Of a DNA stretch of 6,092 bases, positions 1 through 5,452 are shown one piece after another. A program made the translations under genes and the position numbers. Source of the DNA: an uncultured Eubacterium sp. GTDB taxonomy: Bacteria; Bacillota; Clostridia; Oscillospirales; Acutalibacteraceae. The stretch covers positions 1 through 6,092 of the forward strand of contig CABQCC010000087.1 in assembly GCA_902462495.1 (NCBI GenBank), written 5' to 3'. Numbering within the stretch: the stretch's first letter is position 1; every line of letters begins with the position of its first letter. The notes below the pieces were generated by a model. It did not search any database, had not been told where the DNA came from, and worked only from the letters and a program-made list of their open reading frames with translations.

Positions 1-13
1 TTACAGCATTTTT

Positions 14-70
14 AAAACCCCACCGTCAACACTTCGTGTTGCCACCTCCCCTTTTAAAAAATGGGAGGCA
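14..70. repeat. Dispersed two-hairpin intergenic repeat (left edge)
   Basis: Two adjacent hairpins are visible. CAACAC (27-32) and GTGTTG (36-41) form a 6-bp stem around TTC, and CCTCCC (45-50) pairs with GGGAGG (63-68) around an A/T-rich loop. A CCCCACC tract lies just before them. Read on the minus strand, the order is GCCTCCC, loop, GGGGAGGTGG, short hairpin, GACGGTGGGG, TTTT. From memory this resembles a compact intergenic repeat scattered through many gut Clostridia genomes; I cannot confirm that here. It begins about 50 bases beyond the stop of the leftward fibronectin gene, so it may also end that gene's transcript, although the T-run after it is short. Copy number cannot be judged from one window. 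Confidence 0.55.
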
Positions 71-120
71 TAATTCGGTTTATTATATTTTGGCGTGTTT
101 CAGAGACTTTATCGACAGTC

Positions 121-1401
121 TTATCGGCATCTGACATTCTTAACAGAACTCCAAGTTCCATAAATTTTTTGACCGTCATACGATGTGAAGCCTCTCACTC
201 TGATATAATATCGTCCGCCTTGTTTAAGATTTTTTCTTGTATATGAAAGTTTATTCTTATTATTTATATTCTTTGTAATTGTGCCTGACTTAAAATCCTT
301 GCTTGTTGAAAGTTGAAGCTGATAACCCGTGCAAGAACCTGAAAGCTTTTTCCACTTTGTCACAATTTTCTTTGAACCTGAAGAATAAGCCGACCTGACA
401 GCCTCTTTTTTAGGCTTTGAAGCAGTCACAACAGGGGTTGAGTAATCACCTTTTGAATTGCCTGCATATGCGCAAACCTTGATTTCGTACACATTGCCGG
501 GGTCAAGACCTGCGATATTGGTTTCTGACTCAGTGACGGTTTTGCTGAAACTTGTTCCTTTTGTTTGATTGTCAACCGCAACAAAATACTTTGTTGCTTC
601 GTCAACCTCGTCCCATTCAAAATCAATCTTGTTGCACGCCTGACCCGTAACGGTCAATCCCGTAACCTCAAGTTCGTCTGCCGAAACATCGGGTTCTTCG
701 CCCGGCATATCCTCATCGGGAACGATTGCCGTATAAAATTTGTCGTAATTTTTGAAGTGGCTGATGCTGATGCCGATACCGCCCGAATTTGACACCTTCA
801 TAGTGCTGTAAAAAATAGCATTAAGCGAATACAATGTGTCGTCATCATTATAAATCGAGCGAGTCGAATACTCTCTCATGCTCTGCCAATAAATTGTGTC
901 GATATGGCACATATTGGAATTATACTCGGATGTGGAATAATTCGAGTGATATATTTTCATCATTGTTGAATCAATATATTGAACAATAACGGTATGCGTT
1001 TTTCTTGAGCCGCTGTTAAGTGCACCGTAATGCACAACATCGCCTGCAACCGCATTTGTGACAAAAAAGTTGATTACATCCTCAACAAAATCCGCATCGG
1101 GAACTGTTTTTGTTGATGTGAAAGTGCCCGAAGTGGTGAAGTTGCCACTATTATGCTTCACCTGATAATTATTATACAAACCCTCGGCATATGCAACGCC
1201 ATAAAGTCTTTTGCAAACCTCGGACGCAAAACCGTAGCAGTTACGCTGAACTATTGAATTTTCACCCGGAACGAAGCCGGAAATTTTTTGTATATCTTCA
1301 AGTTTGTCGGTTGCCGTGCCGTTTGCATAAACATTGGCTGATGCAAAAACCGATGAAGCTAAAATTATCACTGATAAAAGAAGTGAAATAACATTTTTCA
1401 T
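121..1401 (-). CDS. Secreted papain-like Cys/His amidase-type protein with two fibronectin III domains
   Basis: A 426-residue exported protein. Residues 1-26 are a signal peptide (MKN, hydrophobic core about 5-20, likely cleavage after VYA). Residues 45-200 look like a CHAP/NlpC-type papain-fold domain: NCYGFA carries candidate nucleophile Cys55, GDVVHY (120-125) is the usual pre-His strand, KTHTVIVQYID gives His136, and YHSN supplies Asn154 as a possible third residue. An acidic linker (229-243) leads into two fibronectin type III-like domains, about 243-329 and 334-425, with typical W-x-x-V/L and Y-x-I/V-R/K-V strands. There is no LPxTG motif or C-terminal membrane helix, so it is probably released or held non-covalently. 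The ATG is well supported by GGAGGG (1406-1411) four bases upstream. It has its own strong promoter and follows a terminator, so it is likely monocistronic. Cutting peptidoglycan or protein cross-links is inferred from the fold; the substrate is unknown, and the domain assignment is by motif only. Confidence 0.72.
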   Translation of the reverse strand: MKNVISLLLSVIILASSVFASANVYANGTATDKLEDIQKISGFVPGENSIVQRNCYGFASEVCKRLYGVAYAEGLYNNYQVKHNSGNFTTSGTFTSTKTVPDADFVEDVINFFVTNAVAGDVVHYGALNSGSRKTHTVIVQYIDSTMMKIYHSNYSTSEYNSNMCHIDTIYWQSMREYSTRSIYNDDDTLYSLNAIFYSTMKVSNSGGIGISISHFKNYDKFYTAIVPDEDMPGEEPDVSADELEVTGLTVTGQACNKIDFEWDEVDEATKYFVAVDNQTKGTSFSKTVTESETNIAGLDPGNVYEIKVCAYAGNSKGDYSTPVVTASKPKKEAVRSAYSSGSKKIVTKWKKLSGSCTGYQLQLSTSKDFKSGTITKNINNKNKLSYTRKNLKQGGRYYIRVRGFTSYDGQKIYGTWSSVKNVRCR

Positions 1402-1405
1402 ATAG

Positions 1406-1411
1406 CCCTCC
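1406..1411 (-). promoter_or_regulatory. Ribosome binding site GGAGGG
   Basis: The minus strand reads GGAGGG, then CTAT, then ATG. This is a near-ideal Shine-Dalgarno sequence, slightly close to the start. It fixes the ATG at 1401 as the start of the secreted fibronectin protein. Confidence 0.75.
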
Positions 1412-1429
1412 TATTGAAAAGTCCAAAAC

Positions 1430-1458
1430 ATTATAGCACAAAAAGTCGAAAAGGTCAA
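1430..1458 (-). promoter_or_regulatory. Strong sigma-A promoter for the fibronectin/amidase gene
   Basis: On the minus strand, TTGACC (1458-1453) and a perfect TATAAT (1435-1430) are separated by exactly 17 bases. The expected transcript start is near 1423, about 20 bases before the start codon, so the leader is very short and holds little beyond the GGAGGG ribosome binding site. The promoter sits right after the terminator of the preceding gene, which fits independent transcription. Confidence 0.8.
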
Positions 1459-1468
1459 ATCAACAGCG

Positions 1469-1498
1469 AAAAAAAGGAGCACACTCAGTGTGTGCCCC
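1469..1498 (-). terminator. Rho-independent terminator after the 85-residue gene
   Basis: On the minus strand GGGGCACAC (1498-1490) pairs with GTGTGCTCC (1484-1476), giving a 9-bp stem with one G-U and a 5-base loop, followed immediately by seven T (1475-1469). It lies 27 bases past the stop codon at 1526. The plus strand lacks a T-run on its far side, so it should act only on leftward transcripts. It probably ends both the 85-residue transcript and any read-through from the dehydratase gene. Confidence 0.85.
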
Positions 1499-1525
1499 AA
1501 AAATTTGTTATTATAGATTACTAAT

Positions 1526-1783
1526 TTAAAACAATTTGATTTGTGCATTAGTCAAATCAATTTCCTTGTAATCAATATCATCAAGCAACTGAAGAAAAAC
1601 TCTGTTGTCGCTCGGTGTAAGGCTGATTTCAAGATTTTTACCGTCATTCATATAAATTGAATATTTGAACGGATGCGAAACCATATTGTTAAGATTAACA
1701 CCTTTTTTATAAATTCTGCTGATGTTTTCGGTGTTTACAATAACTTCGTCATTGGTAGACACTTTTCCCAAATTTACATACAT
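1526..1783 (-). CDS. Small conserved-looking hypothetical protein (85 aa)
   Basis: I do not recognise this gene. The 85-residue product has no signal peptide, membrane helix or cysteine, so it is probably cytoplasmic. Its pattern is beta-rich: VIVNTENISRIYKK (13-26), then YSIYMNDGKNLEISL (41-55), then a likely helix VFLQLLDDIDY (62-72). The arrangement of a strand with NTENI, a polar turn, a strand with a DGK turn and a final helix loosely recalls small FlbD-like or LytTR-like beta modules, but the match is too weak to name. The ATG at 1783 is the only reasonable start, because an in-frame stop lies two codons upstream. The ribosome binding site is poor (AAAAG). A putative promoter, a hairpin-bearing leader and a strong terminator frame it, which supports a real expressed gene rather than a chance frame. 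Confidence 0.72.
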   Translation of the reverse strand: MYVNLGKVSTNDEVIVNTENISRIYKKGVNLNNMVSHPFKYSIYMNDGKNLEISLTPSDNRVFLQLLDDIDYKEIDLTNAQIKLF

Positions 1784-1794
1784 CTTTTAATTCT

Positions 1795-1845
1795 GCGAAG
1801 CCGTCTTCGCTTTCCCCTTGATTATTGCGAAGTTAGTCCTCGCAA
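1795..1845 (-). promoter_or_regulatory. Leader with alternative hairpins upstream of the 85-residue gene
   Basis: On the minus strand three short stems are possible. TTGCGA (1845-1840) can pair with TCGCAA (1830-1825). CTTCGC (1832-1827) can pair with GCGAAG (1810-1805). That same GCGAAG can instead pair with CTTCGC (1800-1795) around a 4-base loop. The middle pairing excludes the other two. The last hairpin ends 11 bases before the start codon, in the ribosome-binding zone. A regulatory role is inferred only from this pairing logic; the first stem lies so near the predicted transcript start that it may not form fully. Confidence 0.35.
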
Positions 1846-1850
1846 GTTTT

Positions 1851-1879
1851 ATCCTATCACATCAAAAGAGGGATGTAAA
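1851..1879 (-). promoter_or_regulatory. Putative promoter for the 85-residue gene
   Basis: On the minus strand TTTACA (1879-1874, five of six consensus bases) is 17 bases from TAGGAT (1856-1851, four of six). Transcription would begin near 1845, giving a leader of about 60 bases. I see no convincing terminator between the dehydratase stop (1924) and this site, so the gene may also receive read-through from upstream. Confidence 0.5.
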
Positions 1880-1923
1880 GAAAGAATTTTATATTTTCAA
1901 AATAAGCGAAAAATCAGACAAAA

Positions 1924-3807
1924 TCAGTTGTTTGCCGGGTGATAATTCGGCACAACAGCCATCAATTTTTCACGAACATTGCTCTCATTTATATCTTTAA
2001 GAGATTCGAGCCAAGCAACAAATTCTTCTTGTTCAAACTTCATAGGTTGGTTAACAAAAATCTTTTCGTTCGCAGTACGGCTTCTTGTTTCCAATTCCTC
2101 GTTCATCGAAAGTTCCTCATAAAGCTTTTCGCCCGGACGAAGCCCCGTAATCTCAATCGAAATTTCGTTTTCGTCAAATCCCGAAAGACGAATAAGATTT
2201 TTTGCAAGGTCCATAATTTTTACAGGTTCGCCCATATCAAGCACAAACACTTCGCCACCCTCGGCAAGACCGCCCGCCTGACAAACAAGCTGAGCCGCCT
2301 CCGGAATAGTCATAAAATATCTTGTGATATCGGGATGAGTAACCCTTACAGGTCCGCCGTTTGCAATTTGCTCCTTGAAAATCGGAACAACAGAACCGTG
2401 AGAACCAAGAACATTGCCAAAGCGAACTGCGGCATATTTTGTGTTTTGACTCTTCTTGTTCATATACTGAACTATGATTTCGGTAATTCTCTTTGTGCAA
2501 CCCATAACATTTGTCGGGTTAACTGCCTTGTCTGTTGAAAGGATAACCATCTTGTTAACATTGTATTCATCGGCAACAACGGCAACATTATATGTACCGA
2601 AAACATTATTCTTTACAGCTTCGCACGGACTGTCCTCCATAAGCGGAACATGCTTGTGAGCCGCTGCGTGGAACACAACATCGGGATGAAATTCGTCCAT
2701 AACCTCACGAAGTCTGTCAATATCTCTGACAGAACCGATGCGAACATAGATGTCAATGGTGTCACCGTACTTTTCAATAAGGTGATTTGCAAGTTCAAAA
2801 GCACAGTTTTCGTAAATATCAAAAATGATAATTTTCTTTGGTTTGTATCTTGCAACCTGATTGCAGATTTCAGAACCGATTGAGCCACCGCCTCCCGTCA
2901 CCAAAACAGTAGCGTCAACAAGATAGCTGCAAGCCTTTTTATCAAGTGTTATTTCCGGACGGGAAAGGAGGTCGGTAATATCAACATTACGAATTTTCTT
3001 TGGATTGCCTGCGTCAAACATTTCCTCCTGTGACGGACTTGTTTTGACAGTACACTTTGTCTGCATTGCAATGGAAAGAATTTCCTTTTGTCTTTTCTTT
3101 GATGCAGACGGCAAGCAAAGAATAATTGTGTCAATTCTGTATTTTTCGGCAATTTCGGGGATATCTTCACAATTGCCGACAATTTTTATTCCTTCAATTT
3201 TTTTGTGAAGCTTAACAGGATTGTCATCAACCGCAACAATCGGTCTGCCGTTTTTGTAATCATCGTGTCTGAGCATTTCAATAACAAAATCACCCATAAA
3301 TCCTGCTCCGACAATCAATACTCTTTCGTTCTTAGAGCTTCTTGCCGACATTCGTGACAAAAGTGACCTTATAATTCTGTAAGCAATTCTTATACCCGCA
3401 ATGCAACACACAAAGAACAGCCACATAATAACATAAGAATACAAGCGAAGTCTGCCCTGAATGCCGAAAACTCTGACAAACATAACTCTGTCAACAAACA
3501 ACAGCACGGCATCAATGACGGTTGCAGAAACCACGCTGCGGATAATTTCATCAGACCCTGCATAACTCCAAACGCTGTTGTACAAGCCAAAAATAAAATT
3601 GATTGCAACACCCAGCACTGCGATAATTCCGATGTGCCAAGCCGAAAATACAATATCCGAATAGCCTGTATCAGCAATTCTTCCGTCCATTGTAACATAA
3701 CAAGTCAATCCGTTTGACAATATCAAAAGCATGGCATCTAATATTGCAATAACGGCTTTTCTTGAAAATGCTTTCATTCTCTGCATTTTAAAATTCTTTT
3801 TAGACAT
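1924..3807 (-). CDS. Membrane-bound nucleotide-sugar 4,6-dehydratase (FlaA1/CapD/WbpM/PglF family)
   Basis: A 627-residue polysaccharide-biosynthesis enzyme of the long, membrane-anchored type. Four N-terminal hydrophobic helices are visible (about 19-38, 51-76, 92-108, 123-146). A first Rossmann-type domain follows with VGAGFMG (166-172), then the catalytic extended-SDR domain with TGGGGSIGSE (304-313), the AAAHKHVP motif (381-388) and STDKAVNPTNVMGCTKR (424-440). In that last motif Ser424/Thr425, Asp426 and Lys427 are kept, Met435 stands where classical SDRs have Tyr, and Lys439 completes the site, as in WbpM- and PglF-type enzymes. By family it converts a UDP-sugar, usually UDP-GlcNAc, to the 4-keto-6-deoxy form at the inner face of the membrane, feeding capsule, O-antigen-like or glycoprotein glycans; the exact substrate is not readable here. 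Length is normal for the class. The start is supported by AAGGAG eight to nine bases upstream. It lies 41 bases after the CHAP gene, probably in one operon. Confidence 0.9.
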   Translation of the reverse strand: MSKKNFKMQRMKAFSRKAVIAILDAMLLILSNGLTCYVTMDGRIADTGYSDIVFSAWHIGIIAVLGVAINFIFGLYNSVWSYAGSDEIIRSVVSATVIDAVLLFVDRVMFVRVFGIQGRLRLYSYVIMWLFFVCCIAGIRIAYRIIRSLLSRMSARSSKNERVLIVGAGFMGDFVIEMLRHDDYKNGRPIVAVDDNPVKLHKKIEGIKIVGNCEDIPEIAEKYRIDTIILCLPSASKKRQKEILSIAMQTKCTVKTSPSQEEMFDAGNPKKIRNVDITDLLSRPEITLDKKACSYLVDATVLVTGGGGSIGSEICNQVARYKPKKIIIFDIYENCAFELANHLIEKYGDTIDIYVRIGSVRDIDRLREVMDEFHPDVVFHAAAHKHVPLMEDSPCEAVKNNVFGTYNVAVVADEYNVNKMVILSTDKAVNPTNVMGCTKRITEIIVQYMNKKSQNTKYAAVRFGNVLGSHGSVVPIFKEQIANGGPVRVTHPDITRYFMTIPEAAQLVCQAGGLAEGGEVFVLDMGEPVKIMDLAKNLIRLSGFDENEISIEITGLRPGEKLYEELSMNEELETRSRTANEKIFVNQPMKFEQEEFVAWLESLKDINESNVREKLMAVVPNYHPANN

Positions 3808-3848
3808 AATGTTTCTCCTTCTCCGAATTCTTGCACCGCAAAAATCCT

Positions 3849-5198
3849 TTACTGTTTCTCTTTTTTATCTTTTTCCTCTTTCTTTTTATTGACTGCCTTT
3901 CTAATAACAAAGGCAAGGAACCCTATCACAACCGTTGCTCCCCCTATTGCAAGCGGTATGTAATAATACTCGTCATTATTTTTCAACTTTTGAACATTGA
4001 TGCCAATCTCGTTGAGCTTTTGCTCATTGGTTTTTTCAATGCTTTGAGTTGAGGTTGTAAGCTCCTCAACATAATCGTTAGCCGTTTTCTGCCTTGTGAC
4101 ATCCACCGAAGTTGATGAAACCGTGAAATCGCACTGTCTGTAAATCTCGTCATTTGCACAAACAACAACGGTTGCGGTTCCCTCGCCTATCGCCTTGATT
4201 TCACCGCCTTTTTCAATTTGGATAATTCCCTCCTCATCACAGAAATATCCAACAACGGCGGTTGCATTCAACGGTTCTAATTTATATCCAAGCTCAACGC
4301 TGTCACCGACCTCAAGTTCTGTGGTTGAGGCATACAGTTCCATATCCTGAGCAGGAACATTCTTTGTTTTTTCTTTCTTTGTTGAGGTTCCTTGCTTCTT
4401 GGTTGTGGCAGAAGCGGTTGTTGCCTCGGTTGTCGTTACCTTTTGAGTTGACGGCTTTGCGGTTGTCACCTTTGCCGTGGTAGTTTTTCCTGCGGTAACC
4501 TTTTTAGTTGTTGTCACTTTCTTTGTTGCAGTGACTTTTTTGGTTGTTGTAACCTTTTTGGTAGCTGTAGGTTTCTTGGTTGTTGTCGCCTTTTTTGTTG
4601 TGGCCGGTTTGGAAGAACCGCCCTTTGCGACAGACGAATAATCGGGAACACCGTAGCCCATAATCGCCGAAACATTGTTGTAAGGCTTTGAGCCTGTTGT
4701 TGTGTATTTTCGAGCCTTGACTTTGCCCGAACAGTTGCCCTCAACCGTGTACACCGTTGAGCCGTCGATATAATCGACCAAACCGACATGCTGACTTGAG
4801 CCGTTGCCGGACCAGTCGAAGAAAATCAAATCGCCCCTCTTTGGAGTATAGCCCGAAGAAGTTGTGTAGTATCTGTCACGATTTTTGTACCAGCTAATCA
4901 TCGAATTGCAGTTGCCGCCGCTTGGCACAATGTTTTTGTACATTGCAACCCCAAGGTTTTCGCCTGCCTTGTTGAAGCACCACAGCACAAAAGTTGTGCA
5001 CCAGCCACCCTGATAGCCGTACCATTCGCCATATTTGCAATACGAGCTTGTGCCCTTGTAGCCGACTTCATCATTTGCCACATCAAGCACTTCGTTTTGC
5101 ATTTCGCCGACCGATGCGGCATATGCATTCATAGGCAACGCCGTACACATCATCACCGCAACGAGCAAAACAGCTATTGCTTTGTATATTTTTTTCAT
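3849..5198 (-). CDS. Secreted, membrane-anchored CHAP-domain cell-wall hydrolase with Ig-like domain
   Basis: A 449-residue surface protein, numbered from the ATG at 5198. A signal peptide covers about 1-27 (MKKIYK, hydrophobic core, cleavage near AYA). Residues 35-185 form a CHAP cysteine peptidase/amidase: GGWCTTFVLWC gives nucleophile Cys67, QHVGLVDYID gives His137, and VYTVEGN gives Glu153/Asn155 as third residue. A Lys/Thr-rich, Pro-poor tandem linker (about 195-277) probably spans the wall. Residues 283-361 resemble a bacterial Ig-like (BIG2) domain ending in GEGTATVVV. A polar, partly helical stretch follows, then a single membrane helix (about 414-432) and a very basic tail. There is no LPxTG motif. 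The layout suggests a wall hydrolase tethered to the membrane, cleaving peptidoglycan amide or peptide bonds by family analogy. The ATG at 5210 is less likely: it has no ribosome binding site and lies at the predicted transcript start. The dehydratase gene follows in the same direction. Confidence 0.82.
   Translation of the reverse strand: MKKIYKAIAVLLVAVMMCTALPMNAYAASVGEMQNEVLDVANDEVGYKGTSSYCKYGEWYGYQGGWCTTFVLWCFNKAGENLGVAMYKNIVPSGGNCNSMISWYKNRDRYYTTSSGYTPKRGDLIFFDWSGNGSSQHVGLVDYIDGSTVYTVEGNCSGKVKARKYTTTGSKPYNNVSAIMGYGVPDYSSVAKGGSSKPATTKKATTTKKPTATKKVTTTKKVTATKKVTTTKKVTAGKTTTAKVTTAKPSTQKVTTTEATTASATTKKQGTSTKKEKTKNVPAQDMELYASTTELEVGDSVELGYKLEPLNATAVVGYFCDEEGIIQIEKGGEIKAIGEGTATVVVCANDEIYRQCDFTVSSTSVDVTRQKTANDYVEELTTSTQSIEKTNEQKLNEIGINVQKLKNNDEYYYIPLAIGGATVVIGFLAFVIRKAVNKKKEEKDKKEKQ
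4485..4610 (-). repeat. Tandem Lys/Thr codon repeat inside the CHAP gene
   Basis: The linker is built from repeated six-residue units of the type KKVTTT and KKVTAT, an 18-base period with a stronger 36-base alternation. The DNA shows matching runs of GTTGTAAC/TTTTTGG-like units. Such tracts encode flexible wall-spanning stalks and can change length by slippage or recombination; length variation here is inference. Confidence 0.75.
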
Positions 5199-5202
5199 AA
5201 AA

Positions 5203-5208
5203 TCCACC
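5203..5208 (-). promoter_or_regulatory. Ribosome binding site GGTGGA that selects the inner start
   Basis: On the minus strand GGTGGA is followed by four T-rich bases and the ATG at 5198. It is one base from the ideal GGAGGA. The upstream in-frame ATG at 5210 has only AT-rich sequence before it, so the inner ATG is preferred. That also gives a cleaner signal peptide beginning MKKIYK. Confidence 0.6.
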
Positions 5209-5217
5209 ATAAATATT

Positions 5218-5246
5218 ATAATAAGACAAAAATCCTATTTTTACAA
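5218..5246 (-). promoter_or_regulatory. Putative promoter for the CHAP-dehydratase operon
   Basis: On the minus strand TTGTAA (5246-5241) is 17 bases from TATTAT (5223-5218), five of six bases of the -10 consensus. An overlapping perfect TATAAT (5220-5215) lacks a well-placed -35. Either gives a transcript start around 5205-5212, a very short leader, and makes the outer ATG at 5210 unlikely to be translated. The region is AT-rich, so chance matches are common. Confidence 0.45.
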
Positions 5247-5271
5247 TTAAATATTATAACTGTGTATATTT

Positions 5272-5331
5272 CAAAAATCAACTATTATTTTATAAAAAAT
5301 TCACAATTTATAATTTAACTGTTGATTTTTG
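5272..5331. repeat. 11-bp perfect inverted repeat in the divergent region
   Basis: CAAAAATCAAC (5272-5282) and GTTGATTTTTG (5321-5331) are perfect reverse complements separated by 38 bases. The right arm covers the -35 box of the rightward promoter (5322-5327). The left arm lies upstream of the leftward promoter. It could be a paired operator or a looping site for one regulator of both promoters; no regulator gene is present to support this. Confidence 0.4.
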
Positions 5332-5350
5332 GGATTTGATGGAATATAAT
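5322..5350 (+). promoter_or_regulatory. Promoter for the ECF S-component gene
   Basis: TTGATT (5322-5327) and a perfect TATAAT (5345-5350) are separated by exactly 17 bases. Transcription would start near 5357, leaving a leader of about 95 bases before the ATG at 5453. That is much longer than the other leaders in the window and suggests post-initiation control. Confidence 0.75.
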
Positions 5351-5356
5351 AACCTC

Positions 5357-5452
5357 GCATTGTATCCACAGAGGAAAATATCTTTCTCGGCTTGTGCGAT
5401 TTTATGTGTTATTCGCACGGCTTCGGAACAGTAGCAGAAAGGAAAATTGAAT
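5357..5452 (+). promoter_or_regulatory. Structured leader, candidate translational switch for the ECF gene
   Basis: A central hairpin pairs GTGCGA (5394-5399) with TCGCAC (5413-5418), extendable by two G-U pairs. Around it, CTTTCT (5382-5387) is complementary to AGAAAG (5436-5441), which is the core of the ribosome binding site. Upstream, GAGGAA (5371-5376) can instead pair with TTTCTC (5383-5388, one G-U), freeing that site. These two pairings exclude each other, the layout of a ligand- or protein-controlled switch. I compared it from memory with TPP, FMN, cobalamin, THF, preQ1 and ZTP riboswitch cores and found no match. The stems are short, so chance pairing is possible. Confidence 0.42.

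Noticed and set aside
104..121. AGACT...AGTCT inverted repeat overlapping the stop of the fibronectin gene as a terminator
   Set aside because: The stem is only 5 bp, A/T-rich, has an 8-base loop and no T-run follows.
1939..2538. 199-residue rightward open frame
   Set aside because: It lies wholly antisense within the dehydratase gene. Its translation is rich in Asn, Cys, Phe and Arg with no domain pattern, and there is no ribosome binding site or promoter; it is a shadow of a well-conserved gene.
3808..3848. Separate promoter or terminator between the CHAP and dehydratase genes
   Set aside because: The 41-base gap holds a ribosome binding site but no hairpin with T-run and no convincing -35/-10 pair, so cotranscription is more likely.
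4485..4610. CRISPR-like or non-coding tandem array
   Set aside because: The repeats are short, imperfect, without spacers, and keep the reading frame of the CHAP gene as Lys/Thr units.
5199..5210. Upstream ATG (5210) as start of the CHAP gene
   Set aside because: No ribosome binding site precedes it and the predicted transcript begins at about this point. The ATG at 5198 has GGTGGA at good spacing.
5447..5452. TTG at 5447 as start of the ECF gene
   Set aside because: It would sit only four bases after the Shine-Dalgarno core. The ATG two codons later has better spacing and is the stronger start codon.
5357..5452. Known vitamin riboswitch (TPP, FMN, cobalamin, THF, preQ1, ZTP)
   Set aside because: None of the conserved core strings of these classes that I know is present, so only an unclassified leader is claimed.
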